The notes under the pieces are model-generated. The model ran no database searches, had not been told where the DNA came from, and worked only from the letters and a program-made list of their open reading frames with translations. Shown here one piece after another: positions 1-10,359 of a stretch of 64,000 bases of DNA (position 1 is its first letter; each line of letters starts with the position of its first letter). This DNA comes from Lepas anatifera (Eukaryota > Arthropoda > Thecostraca > Lepadidae): contig JAOTON010001820.1 of assembly GCA_034440635.1 (NCBI GenBank), positions 829,001-893,000 on the forward strand. Direction: 5' to 3'. The position numbers and the translations under genes are program-made.

Positions 1-362
1 CGAGAGAATTTAACGGTGCATCGATTGGTGAAGATTTCTAAAAAAATCGGCCGAAAATTTTGTGACGTATAGGCTTTCAAAGTCAGACCTGCATTTTGAG
101 ATTGCCACCATCGCGCGGTAGAACCAGCTCGCTTGCATTGGATACCGAGTGGTGACGTCATAACGGCATATAACGGGGATAATATGCCAAGGTCACCTCA
201 GAGGAAGGTATAGGTTAAGGTCGAAGGTCACAGGTCACAGGTCAAGGTCATATCAGAATTTTCAAGGCCATTGTCCCCAGCGCTTCCGGCCAAATAGCGT
301 TACCCGGTCGGAGGTGTATTATTCTATGAAGTCCTAGTTAAGGTACCTGAATATTAAGATCA

Positions 363-401
363 AGGTCAAAGGTCAAGGTTAAAGGTCAAGGTTAAAGGTC
401 A
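363..401 (+). promoter_or_regulatory. Tandem nuclear-receptor half-sites, DR1-type array
   Basis: AGGTCA at 363-368 and 370-375 form a perfect DR1 (AGGTCAAAGGTCA). AGGTTA/AGGTCA half-sites then continue every seven bases to about 401. DR1 is the classical binding site of RXR/USP heterodimers and HNF4-type receptors. Binding in vivo is inference; the motif and spacing are seen directly. A second run with the same spacing lies at 223-253. Confidence 0.55.
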
Positions 402-494
402 TTTTTAAAGGTTAATCCCCATTTACCACCAAACACTGTCAAAAGTGTTAGTCAAAGTGTACATTATCGATACATCATCATATTGTGACCTCAT

Positions 495-507
495 AGGTCA
501 ATGACCT
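495..507. promoter_or_regulatory. Perfect IR-1 AGGTCA palindrome (ecdysone-response-element type)
   Basis: AGGTCA, a one-base spacer (A) and TGACCT give a perfect 13-base inverted repeat. This is the consensus for the arthropod EcR/USP heterodimer and for some vertebrate IR-1 receptors. It lies inside a transposable element, so function is unproven. Confidence 0.5.
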
Positions 508-1027
508 TGGATGGCCTTGACCCCGAAAGTTGTAGCAAAGCCTTTTTTCTACCTTCCCTCAATGACCCTGGTCTGCCTTTAGCTTATTCCCGTCATTTTC
601 CCGCTTAATAACGGTATTTCCCAATAGGTCCCCAGCATAGCCAATATTTGACGTTTATGACATCGTTTGACCTTGAATATATTGACCTAGGTCAATGAAA
701 ATTGGTCATTATGTAGATCACCATAGCCCCCACCCACCCTTCAAACAGAGTGTTCTGTGTCTTTTAGTTTTCGAAATCTTAGAGGGGGCCTACCACGCCC
801 CCCTACAGTGCGCGTTAGTGTCAGACCCCTCTCCATTACGGGTGTTAGTTGAATCAACCTAAGTATACCTCTCTCATTGCAATTGATATAGCATGATCTG
901 CTGAAAAGTTGGGGTGAATCGGTTAGGCCGTTTCAGCGCTGTAGCAAAATGAACATGAACAAAAACCTCGGTGGCCATCCGTGAGGCCGTTTCCGACCAC
1001 TGTGCGCTGGTCCAAATGTACACCTTA

Positions 1028-2088
1028 TTTAAAGGGAATGTGGCACCTTGGTCGAATTGTGGAATTTAGTGAAATTAGGCGTACTTTTAGCCAAAAATAA
1101 TGAAACCACTCATGATTTCTCTGAAAAATGTTCAAGAAGCTCAATATTTTGTTTTTACAAAAGACTCCTCTAGGACAATAAATAAATATCTGACTGTTTT
1201 TTTTATTTTTTCAATGTTTGTCTCTTGTGGAAACACCACAGTGAACGTCTTGACACTGGGTGCTGTAACCCCAGCACAGACATGTTTAATGCCCGTCATA
1301 CAGCATATAGTGACGTGTTTTGAATTTTGGATGATGATGAAGTGAGAGAGACTGAAAATGAGAGCATGAATGAGTATATTCCCTCCGTTGCCCCGTCGGG
1401 CCAGCAAGCTAGGAGAAACCTGTTGTTCGCCAGCCTTCAAGGGCAACGGGGAGAATAAATGATTTTCGCGTCTAGTTGTCGAGCCAGATGTCGTGTCATA
1501 AACAGAAAAACGTAAAGTCTACACTCGCCTGTTTTGAATTTTGGTGGGTGATGATGAGGTGCGAGCGACTGAAAATGAGAGCACGATTTTTTTACATGTG
1601 TGTCATGCGTGGGAGCAACACAGTGTGACTCGACACCGGGTGCTGAACCACCGACATGTATAATATGCGTTATCAATAACGTTTATGGTTCGACGAATGA
1701 TGCAAGGGAGCAAGGTCCCGCGGCCGCAACCCGCCATGACAAGACCGGGCGGACCCAGATGAACCCAACGAATTCAGAGTTGGAACATCAGTTGCCTGTG
1801 GATGATGTCATGATCTGGCAACCACTACCATACTTGAAATGCTTCAAGGGCTTCGATTGGCTGATGCTCATCGTGACGTCAGCATATGTCGTCACACCAG
1901 CAGCTCACAACAATGGCCGCCCGGCGAGGGGTTGATGAGGGGTTGGTGTCAGGTAGGTTTTAGCATTTTTCTACGGAAATATCGAGTTCCAAGACAAATG
2001 ATAGTGGAGTACCGGGTTTTCCGACTTGCTTTACAACTTGGCTATCTCAGTTAAAATCACGGTATGGAAGTGCCACATTCCTTTTAAA
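1028..2088 (+). mobile_element. TTAA-flanked MITE family E, copy 1, with a ~600-bp insert
   Basis: The ends are TTAA followed by AGGGAATGTGGCACC, and its reverse complement followed by TTAA. Three other copies (22567, 41041, 59982) are about 450-460 bp. This copy is longer because about 600 bp (roughly 1190-1789) lies between positions that are adjacent in the 59982 copy. The interior keeps an inverted CCAAT box (ATTGGCTG), a CRE (TGACGTCA) and a splice-donor-like CAG|GTAGGT. TTAA duplications fit piggyBac or Kolobok superfamilies; no transposase is present. Confidence 0.8.
1190..1789 (+). mobile_element. Insert within MITE family E copy 1, with internal duplications
   Basis: This segment is missing from the sister MITEs. 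It contains two diverged direct duplications in the order A-B-B'-A'. A spans about 1218-1297 and A' about 1595-1672 (both include a 'CACAGTG...GGGTGCTG' core). B spans about 1316-1366 and B' about 1530-1582 (sharing GACTGAAAATGAGAGCA). I could not define its ends or target duplication, so its class is unknown. Confidence 0.5.
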
Positions 2089-2313
2089 GCACCCACATGT
2101 GACAGACAACAGTATTTACAAAATAGGCTCACATTGCTTCAAACTGAATTAAGTCCCTCAATTTCCGTCCGATGCCTGTCAACCGTTGGGGTATAAATGC
2201 CCAGACATAGTAGTGGCCTGTATTTATGCAAAACGTTTCCCTATAAATGCAGCTCAAAATACCATTTAATACATGCACACCTCATGCAAAATGTAGTGAA
2301 ACTGATCCCTGGG

Positions 2314-3166
2314 TTAACTTACGCGCATTGACGGGGGGTGGGTACCCGCCCCCTCGGGTTTTTCGGAGACAGCAGAAAAACGGCGGTGCGCAGCGCCGCC
2401 GTACTTGGTATACCTTTACCCTCATCATTTTTGCAACTTCTGTGAAAATTTTAAGGATAGGTCATCTCAGGTCAGGTCACCAGTACAGGTCAAGTGACCC
2501 GACCTAAAAAAAGTTTAAGGTAGCATAAGTCGGAGCAGGGTAAACTTATCCAATTGAAACTCATATCACATAATGGGCTCACCGAGTTCTCTAAAATATG
2601 TTCCGGTATTTTTTATATCGATGACCTAAGGTCAGGTACGAAGCATGACCTCTCCATTGGTAATACATGGGAAATATGGTTTTTTACTGAATAACTCAGT
2701 AACAGATGGCGATAGAGCATTTATTTTAGCTTCATTAGTCTCGCCTTGGCTTTGCGGTTCTAATGATATGCATTTTATATAATTTGACCCTGACCTGACC
2801 TCAGGTCAGGTCAAATCTTTGACCTAGCAAGGTCAAATCATATATCATTCGATTCGGCTTGCTGCGAGGATTCATATAGTTCAAGTCGTTTTGCTCTATC
2901 TTTACTTGTTCAGATGTAATGGCCGAAAAACTTTATTTACATGTTATCCCTATGACGGCATGTGACGGCATGTTTTTGACCTCTGGTGACCTTAAATGTG
3001 ACCTGACAAAAAATAGTTCAAATATTTTCGATGGAGAAGCGGATGGGCTACCCAACGCCGTTTACCGTTTTTTGCTACCTACCGTGGTTCTCGAGATCTT
3101 AGGGGGCGGGTACCCGCCCCTCGTCAATCCGAAGGTGGCTCAGACCCCCGTCAATGCGCGTGTTAA
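2314..3166 (+). mobile_element. TTAA-type AGGTCA-rich element, subfamily A, copy 1
   Basis: The element is bounded by TTAA on both sides with inverted ends built on the motif CGCGCATTGACGGGGG. The left end has one motif; the right end has two, separated by 'TCTGAGCCACCTTCG' read inwards from the right end. Each end is followed by a GC palindrome centred on GGTACC. The interior has many AGGTCA/TGACCT half-sites, including everted TGACCTaAGGTCA and a larger palindrome around 2790-2815. The 86- and 93-residue frames inside have no counterpart in sister copies and are not genes. Confidence 0.85.
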
Positions 3167-3216
3167 ACTTGGAACAGGAGAGATTGAAAGGCCTCTGTAG
3201 ACAGCTTTCGAGAGAG

Positions 3217-4054
3217 TTAACACGTGCATTGACGGGGGCGGGTACCCGCCCCCCCGTTTTTTTGGAGATAGCATAAAAACGGCGGCGTGTAGCGCCGCCG
3301 TGCTTGGCATATCTTTTCTCTCATCATTTTTACATCTTAAGTGAAAATTTTAAGGTTAGGTCATCTCAGGTCAGGTCACCAATACAAGTCTAGTGACCTG
3401 ACTTGAAAAAAAGTTAAGATAGCATAAGTCGGAACAGGGTGAACTTATCCGATTGAAACTCATCACATGCTGGGCCCCACCGAGTTGTTTAAAATATGTT
3501 CCGGTATTTTTTATATCGATGACCTAAGGTCAGGTACGAGCCATGACCTCTCGATTGGAAATACATGGAAAAATTGTTTTAACTGAATAACGTAGTAACG
3601 GATGGTGATAGAGTGTTTATTTTAACTGCATTAGATTTGCCTTGTCTTTGCGGTTCTAATGGTATGAATTTTATCTAATTTGACTTTGACCTGGCCTCAG
3701 ATCAGGTCAAATCCTCGATTTGACGTAGTAAGATCATATATGTATATCATTATATTCGGGTTGCTGCGAGGATTCATGTATTGTAAGTTATTTTACTCTA
3801 TCTTTAGTTGTTCAGATGAAATGGCTGAGAACTTCATTTACATGTTATCCCTATGAAGGCATGTTTTGACCTCTAGTGACCTTAAGTGTGATCTGACAAA
3901 TGTTACAAATATTTTTGATAGAGAAGTGAATGGGCTACCCAACGCCTTTTACGGTTTTTCGCTATCTAGCGTGGTTCTTGAGATCTTAGGGGGGCTGGTA
4001 CCCGCCCCCCGTCAAAGCGAAGGTGGCTCAGACCCCCGTCAATGCGCGTGTTAA
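3217..4054 (+). mobile_element. TTAA-type AGGTCA-rich element, subfamily A, copy 2
   Basis: This is a tandem neighbour of copy 1 in the same orientation, 50 bp away, bounded by TTAA at 3217-3220 and 4051-4054. The left end contains the perfect 20-base palindrome GGGGGCGGGTACCCGCCCCC (3234-3253) and an eight-pair GC stem around 3281-3301 (CGGCGGCG, five-base loop, CGCCGCCG). AGGTCA motifs match copy 1 in position. It has no coding capacity. Confidence 0.85.
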
Positions 4055-4073
4055 CATGCGTTCTGCGGGAGGC

Positions 4074-4265
4074 GAATAACAAAAATAAAGAAGCCCACAA
4101 TAGTAACGAAACTTACAATCCCTTTTCCCTGATAAACTTTACGTATCTAAACAAATTTTAAAAGGTTCTGATAGGTCAATGAGCTATTCAAAGCTAAGTG
4201 ACCTGACCTCAAAACCCGAATCCACAAGTTTGAAGCGGCATCGAAGGGATACCAACCGATCATTT
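4074..4265 (+). mobile_element. Fragment of AGGTCA element, subfamily C
   Basis: The stretch with 'AAGTTTGAAGCGGC' and flanking TGACCT/AGGTCA motifs aligns with 18300-18480 and, in reverse, with 21400-21490. Neither terminus is present. It contains AGGTCAATGAGCT, one mismatch from a perfect IR-1. Confidence 0.5.
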
Positions 4266-5199
4266 CCTAGCTTTGACTATGTTATGAGTTTATTGGGGTA
4301 AGTATACCGATCTGCGGATTGATACCCATACAAAATACGAAAATACCAGTTTCTCTCGGAATTCCTTATTGCTGGCCTGAGGTGGGGGAATCTTTGGCCT
4401 CCCCTTTGTACGTGTTTGGGGAAAATAAAAAGGGCTTCTTTTAAGTGAATTAGGATCTGACCAACGTGGAAATCTTCCTAATATGGATTCTTAGCACGCT
4501 CCTGACCATCAAGTCGGATATTTTGACAGCTTATTTCTCAGAGGTCATCTTAGGTCACCTTAGCAATAGTGCGCTGTTATTCTTTTTCCTTTGCAAGGTA
4601 ATTCACGTTTACTAACGTCGCACGGAATTGAGCTAGAACTTTCATTTTGTCGTAATCTGGTGTCAAGAAAATATTTTGTAGGCCAGCGTGATATTGCAGG
4701 TCGTCAGAGAGTCATCAGAGAAGGGTGCATAGGGGTGCAATTTTAATTGCTCGTTCGGACTTACATCTTGTAGTTGTGGCCTCATGAAGCTGTAGAAAAT
4801 AAGAGGGGCATCATCATAACTCCATCGGGATGGTAAACCTTAGTATATAAGATAATCGGTCTCTGGTACAACTTTAAACTATTGGACACACACAAAAGGG
4901 TGTAAGTGCATTGTTTGCCGTGCATAATACACAATCGTCGGCCAAACTTGCTTTGTAAAAAGTGCCTCCTCAGACATCACGGCCTCCTTGTGAGCCGTCC
5001 CCCCCCTCAAGCATTTGCGCCCCACCGATCGGAACTTTAAAGCTGCACCCCAGGCCGTGCACTATCATCGGGATCAAATTGTGCTCTCTGCTCAGTGGCT
5101 GATGGCTTGAAACGTTCTTTTCCACTCAACACGCGTCCCCCATCCCCAGAAATCAGGGTTTAAAGATGTGGTGTGCCGTAATCTAAGTTAGTTGGGGAG
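4266..5199. other. Unassigned DNA
   Basis: I see no supported gene or repeat boundary. There are scattered TGACCT/AGGTCA motifs near 4540-4560 and otherwise unremarkable sequence. Confidence 0.4.
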
Positions 5200-5225
5200 G
5201 TAATCGAAAATGCAGGTTGATGTCA

Positions 5226-5263
5226 ACGCATGCAATATCTGCCGCGGTACCACAGATGTATGC
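5226..5263 (+). repeat. Isolated diverged unit of the 46-bp minisatellite
   Basis: The sequence GCATGCAATATCTGCCGCGG followed by TACCACAGATGTA resembles one unit of the array that starts about 800 bp downstream. It is a single unit in GC-richer sequence (5280-5620), with no neighbouring copies. Confidence 0.5.
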
Positions 5264-5749
5264 AAGTTTGTACACTGCGGTTGAACACAAACAGCCCCTC
5301 CCACGCCCGGGCAGGTCGGTGGGATTTTCCTCACCCCGTCGCCAGCGGTGGACCAGACGCTTTGTTTTGCTCTCTCAATCATCAGCATCGTTTGTCTCCG
5401 GCGGAGAAGACGATAAAACCCACGGTCGACGCCGGCGCGTCCGCTAACCAACCATTTGTCGGGCGTGACAAGCCGCGAAAATTGGCTCGCATTCCGGGAC
5501 ACATTTTTCACGGCCCTCATTGGCCGATACGGCCGAACGGTAGCGAAATGACGAAGGTTCCCGCGTTTTTCAGGTGTTTTTGACGAGTGGAAATGTGGAG
5601 TGGAACACCAGCTGAAGGATTTGGACATTCGAGCACGTAAGAACTGCTGCCCCAGGGGATGCTCAGAATGCTCTCTGTCTACGTGCTGACGAGCTTACAG
5701 TGTGTTTTGAACTTTTACGAGCTGACAGCGTGTTGTAAAACACTATAGA

Positions 5750-5932
5750 ATGTTTGATTCATCAGTCAGAATGGTAGGAGATGGAGGTACGGGAGTGCAG
5801 CGTGCTCTGCATTTCCTGCAGCGCTGGCGCGTGTCCATCGGCGCCGGGCTCGGGGCAGCGTTCGCCGTCTTAGTCATGGCCGGTTCCGTAACCTTGCGAA
5901 AATTCCAGCCAAATTCTGCGGCCCGGCATTAG
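5750..5932 (+). CDS. Small ORF with one hydrophobic segment (doubtful)
   Basis: A 60-residue open frame has a hydrophobic stretch around residues 31-47 (GAGLGAAFAVLVMAGSV) that could span a membrane once. I recognise no family. There is no sign of splicing or a promoter, and the frame may be chance in GC-richer DNA. It is listed only because it does not derive from a repeat. Confidence 0.1.
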   Translation: MFDSSVRMVGDGGTGVQRALHFLQRWRVSIGAGLGAAFAVLVMAGSVTLRKFQPNSAARH

Positions 5933-6009
5933 GCTACCGGGATTACTCATCCGGCCATTTTCGCAGGCTCTGAATAATTGGGGAATTTCCTGCAGGATGT
6001 GTACGGAAC

Positions 6010-7256
6010 TGTGCAGGACGGCATGCCGTCACAGCGATACCTGTAGCAGTACCACAGAGGTCCCGAGCATGCCGTCACAGCAATACCTGCAGCAGTACCA
6101 CAGAGGTACCGAGCATGCCGTCACTGCAATACCTTCAGCAGTACCACAGAGGTACTGAGCATACCGTCACAGCGATACCTGCAGCAGTACCACCGAGGTA
6201 CCGAGCATGCTGTCACAGCAATACCTGCAGCAGTACCACAGAGGTACCGAGCATGCCGTCACAGCAATACCTGCAGCAGTACCACAGAGGTACCGAGCAT
6301 GCCGTCACTGAAATACCTGCAGCAGTACCACAGAGGTACCGAGAATGCCGCCACAGAAATACCTGCAGCAGTACAACAGATTTACCGAGCATGCCGTCAC
6401 AGCAATACCTGCAGGAGTACCACAGATGTACCGATCATGCCGTCACAGCAATACTTGCAGCAGTACCACAGATGTACCGAGCATATCGTCACAGCAAAAC
6501 CTGCAGCAGTACCACAGATGTACCGAGCATGCCGTCACAGCAATACCTGCAGCAGTACCACAGATGTACCGAGAATGCCCCCACAGAAATACATGCCGCA
6601 GTACCACAGATTTACGGAACATGCCGTCACAGAAATACCTGCAGCAGTACCACAGATGTACCGATCATGCCGTCACAGCAATACTTGCAGCAGTACCACA
6701 GATGTACCGAGCATATCGTCACAGCAAAACCTGCAGCAGTACCACAGATGTACCGAGCATGCCGTCACAGCAATACCTGCAGCAGTACCACAGATGTACC
6801 GAGTATGCGGTCACAGCAATACCTGCAGCAGTACCACAGATGTACCGAGCATGCGGTCACAGCAATACCTGCAGCAGTACCACAGATCTACCGAGCATGC
6901 CGTCACAGCAATACCAGCAGCAGTACCACAGATGTACCGAGAATGCCCCCACAGAAATACCTGCCGCAGTACCACAGATTTACGGAACATGCCGTCACAA
7001 AATACCTGCAGCAGTACCACAGATGTACCGATCATCCCGTCACAGCAATACTTGCAGCAGTACCACAGATGTACCGAGCATATCGTCACAGAAATACCTG
7101 CAGCAGTACCACAGATGTACCGAGCATGCGGTCACAGCAATACCTGCAGCAGTACCACCGAGGTACCGAGCATGCCATCACAGCAATACCTGCAGAAGTA
7201 CCACAGAGGTACCGAGCATGCCGTCACTGCAATACCTACAGAAGTACCACAGAGGT
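6010..7256 (+). repeat. 46-bp minisatellite, about 27 units
   Basis: Units repeat every 46 bases with the core CTGCAGCAGTACCACAG, followed by GAGGTACCGAGCATGC or GATGTACCGAGCATGC. The GAGGTACC type dominates both flanks and the GATGTACC type the centre. A higher-order pattern of about eight units repeats: the block from about 6572 to 6735 recurs from about 6939 to 7100, offset about 367 bases. The unit has no stop in any forward frame and 46 is not a multiple of three. This alone produces three overlapping frames of 405, 339 and 350 residues, which I do not regard as genes. Confidence 0.95.
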
Positions 7257-7439
7257 ACTTCAGCGGGCTTCTCACGGCTGTGTGGCAACCGACGCGACGG
7301 TTACATATTCGCCCATAACAAAAAAACGATAGATCTTCCAGCCGTTTTGAAATTAACACTGGAGTTTCGGTTTAATGACTACGTGAAGAGATGGTGATCC
7401 GCTGAGCATTCTTGTCTCGAATGATCTAAAGATTTATGT

Positions 7440-7822
7440 GTTCCGAGCCGCATTTTCACCTTGAGCACTGAACCTCGAGCCACACGCTCACCCTGAGCCT
7501 CGAACCACATGTTCACACTGACCCCTGAGCCCCGAGCCACATGTTCACCCTGAGACCCGTGTCACACGTTTATACTGAGCCCTGAACCCCGAGGAACATG
7601 TTTACCCTGAGCCCTGAGCCCCGAGGAACCTGGTCACCCTGAGCCCCGAGCCACATGTTCACCCTGAGCCCTGAGCTCCGGGCCACATGTTTATACTGAG
7701 CCCTGAACCTCGAGGAGCATGTTCACACTGACCCCTGAGCCCCAAGCCACATGTTCACCGAGCCCTGAACCCCGGGCCACACGTTTATACTGAGCCCTGA
7801 ACCCCGAGAAACATGTTCACTA
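7440..7822 (+). repeat. ~32-bp minisatellite (CCCTGAGCC / CACATGTTCAC type)
   Basis: About 12 degenerate units combine CCCTGAGCCCCGAGC with CACATGTTCACCCTGA or TTTATACTGAGCCCTGAAC, with a period near 32 and some shortened units. It ends abruptly at about 7822. A related two-unit fragment is found at 11758-11815. Confidence 0.85.
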
Positions 7823-8335
7823 GGCTGTGTCATATCCCGGGTAATTGTTTCAGATCAAGCTGCTCGTATGATTTTCTTTTGCCCTGAACCCAAAGAAACC
7901 CGATGATAACCTTTATTTCCATGAAATTGTAAAACCCATCCAGCGCAAAGCCGAAGGTCTGCCTATCTCATAACAACGGGCGATACCAGCGCACCTGGTG
8001 GTGGCCAGAGGAACTAGCGACGTTACGCTCTATTTTCATGGTCACTGGTCTTATATTGGTCCGGAAAACATTATAAATGTATGATTAAGCGGAGTCAACT
8101 TGTTTAAGATTCGATTGAAGTCAAATTTAGCCAAATATTTCGTTTGCCTATGCGCCACGGCCCTCTCAAATTTCTGCCGGGAGACGGAGGACAGATTGTC
8201 TCGCTTTTGCATTTAAACGGGGACAGCATATGGGAGTGATTCGAGCGATGATGAATTCTTTTAAAGGATAAATACCTATTTTTCATAGTCATACACTGCA
8301 CACGTTTTAGATTCCAACTGACGCACTAAAAGACG
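7823..8335. other. Unassigned DNA
   Basis: I see no supported gene, RNA or repeat here. Confidence 0.4.
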
Positions 8336-8343
8336 ACCAGGGC

Positions 8344-9206
8344 CAGTGGCGGATCTAGCCGATCGGTTTGGGAGGGGCAAACCAAAGTCAAAAAGAAAAA
8401 AACGCCACGCCGCGAAAGATCCACTACAATATCACTTGCCGGTAGAATTTTGGGTATTTGAGGTGAAAAGCAAAAAAAGCTTCACGGAATTAAAAATATG
8501 GGCTCAAGATACTTTTTCCAGTCCAATGCCAAATATTTACACTGAACATGACTGGTTATGTTGTGGGAATGACCTAGGACCCTAAAAGATGACAGTAAAA
8601 GCGCTAAAAGACTGGCAGCTTAAAACGCCCAAGTCCAGAAACTAAAACGTCTAAACCCTAAAAAAGCCCAAAAGGCTACGTCAAGGTTAAGATCAGAAAA
8701 AAGCGTGGGATGAGGTAAATGCAACGTTTCGGTCTTGGACCGTCGTCAGGCGAGGGGCGTCCCTCGCCTGGCGAGGGGTGTCCCCTCGCCCCTCGCCTGA
8801 CGACGGTCCAAGACCGAGACGTTGCATTTACCTCATCCCATGTTTTTTCTTATCTTTACCTTGACGCAGCCTTTTTGGGCTTTTTAGGGTTTAGACGTTT
8901 TAGTTTCTGGACTTTGGCGTTTTAGGCTGCCAGTCTTTTAGCGCTTTTACTGTCATCTTTTTAGGGTCCTAGGTCATTCCCACAACATTCTGCGGTTTAT
9001 GGCACCCTATCTCCAGCAGGCCTTCCGAGAACTTATTACTGGTTATGTGTGAAGTCGAGAATTGATGCACCAAAACCTTGCTTATAAACTAAAAAGGAGT
9101 CGGGGGAAAAAAGGAGGTCGATCAGTTTGGGGGGGCAAAAACATATTTTGCCCCGAACTTTTCCGTTTGGGGGAAATGCCTTTTGCCCCCCTTGGATCCG
9201 CCACTG
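8344..9206. mobile_element. hAT-like non-autonomous element with palindromic core
   Basis: The termini are CAGTGGCGGATC and GATCCGCCACTG. The flanking octamers ACCAGGGC (8336-8343) and ACCAGGCC (9207-9214) match at seven of eight bases, fitting the 8-bp target duplication of hAT elements. The right 140 bp recurs at about 47330-47457. The core is a long inverted repeat, listed separately. No transposase frame is present. Confidence 0.75.
8558..8988. repeat. 431-bp palindrome (two ~202-bp inverted arms)
   Basis: The left arm is 8558-8759 and the right arm 8787-8988, with a 27-base centre that is itself partly palindromic (CCCTCGCC/GGCGAGGG). By eye the arms are roughly 95% identical with a few single-base differences. 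A transcript across it would fold into a hairpin of about 200 base pairs. Confidence 0.9.
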
Positions 9207-9214
9207 ACCAGGCC

Positions 9215-10080
9215 TAGCCCAATGCAAACGAAAGTAGACTTCGTATCGGCATATTTTCCGTCAAGCATCGTTCTGACTGAGTGGGAGAAAATGCGGCGAT
9301 ACGCTGCATTTCACTTCATTGTTTAAGCCATTATTTGGGCAAATCGCACACCAATTGCACAGGGGGAAAGGTGCCACCAACTCTCATCCAGGTAGGCATG
9401 TGCGGTGATAGAGCAAGCTGCATCCTACTCAGGGAAATTACTGGGGTCTGAACCTGGCGCTTGGTTCAGATATTTATTTGTGACTAGCACTGAAATATAG
9501 TTTCGGAATTTCTACTGTTGAAAATGGAATGACCTTGCCTACTTTTAAACTGTATGCCTCAAAGAGGATGCACATTGAAACATTGTCCAGTGAAACTGGC
9601 GGAGACCAGACCCAGTGCCGCTCAGAATATTGATGTTACAGCCATTGCAACGCTGTGCTTGGAATTTTGGAATCGAACACGATGTGATTTTCGTTACTTT
9701 GACTTGAATGTCTCACCCAATGATCATTTGAACCTATGCAGGCATTGCTGCTATCCAACTCTCCTCAAAACCATTCTCTCCTTGCCCCCTTTCGTATTAT
9801 CTGGCGGAAACATTATTTCTATTCCATTTCATATTAACCATTTGTTCCCTTCTTTTTCCAGTTCCTGATACCGTTTAATATGCTCTTGAGAAGCAAAACT
9901 AGACATTTACCCTGGGTTTCCGGCCTCTACCCGTTAGACAGCTTCCTACAAATAGAAATGTAGTACATCATGTATCATAAACACTTTTCCCTCATCTTCC
10001 ATCGCTACTCTTTTTACGTCGGTAGCTGACGTTTGCGTTAAGACTGCTGCACTTGTTCATGGCCACAGCTGCTTCACTGA
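9215..10080. other. Unassigned DNA
   Basis: I see no supported feature. A 104-residue open frame at 9554-9868 has no recognisable domain. Confidence 0.4.
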
Positions 10081-10088
10081 GCTAGATC

Positions 10089-10356
10089 GTGAAGTTCCTG
10101 ATTGAGCACTATGTCCCGATGTGGTTTCGGATCCGGAGCCGCAGCTGCTGTGTTGATGGACCCACGAACCTCGCATACAGCCTACAGCTGATCCGAGCCC
10201 TGCCGCGCCAGCTGCAGGATATCACCAGGTCAGGAGTACAGCGCAACGCCTTTCGGGCACACCCGGAGGCGGTGCTGTTGGCGATGACTGCTGACCGGGA
10301 GGAGACGGTGCGCAGTCGGGCCGGGCTGGCCATACAAGAGAGTCGCCGAAAACTGC
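10089..10356 (+). pseudogene. N-terminal part of an uncharacterised arthropod-type protein
   Basis: The frame reads 'EHYVPMWFRIRSRSCCVDGP', then an 'RNAFRAHPEAVLLAMTADRE' block and a basic end near 'IQESRRK'. From memory this order (HY-PMWF-K, cysteine, DGP, RNaF-aHPEn-LLaM-D, R-I--aR) matches an uncharacterised family found in arthropod genomes, probably derived from mobile DNA. I could not verify this. The partner segment lies at 10537-10758 in another frame after about 180 bp of inserted DNA. No upstream start is certain; the methionine at 10089 is only the first in the open frame. Confidence 0.5.
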
Positions 10357-10359
10357 ATT

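Larger units (their letters stand above)
1..848. mobile_element. TTAA-type AGGTCA-rich element, subfamily D, near-complete copy
   Basis: This is a non-coding element; I see no ORF in it. The right end (785-848) carries a doubled terminal motif and finishes in TTAG, a one-base change from the TTAA seen in related copies. The left end lies close to base 1, where a TTAA occurs at 11-14. The interior is dense in AGGTCA/TGACCT: seven-base-spaced half-sites at about 223-253 and 363-401, a perfect IR-1 (AGGTCAATGACCT, 495-507) and a perfect everted palindrome (TTGACCTAGGTCAA, 682-695). The segment 60-250 matches 49020-49260 in reverse orientation, and 700-848 matches 59550-59721. No transposase is visible, so it is non-autonomous or decayed. 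Confidence 0.75.

Noticed and set aside
5188..5628. 146-residue minus-strand ORF
   Set aside because: It lies in a GC-rich patch with competing open frames on the plus strand, and no recognisable domain.
6115..7397. Three overlapping ORFs of 405, 339 and 350 residues
   Set aside because: They are the same 46-bp tandem repeat read in three frames. The unit lacks stops in all forward frames, so length is no evidence of coding.
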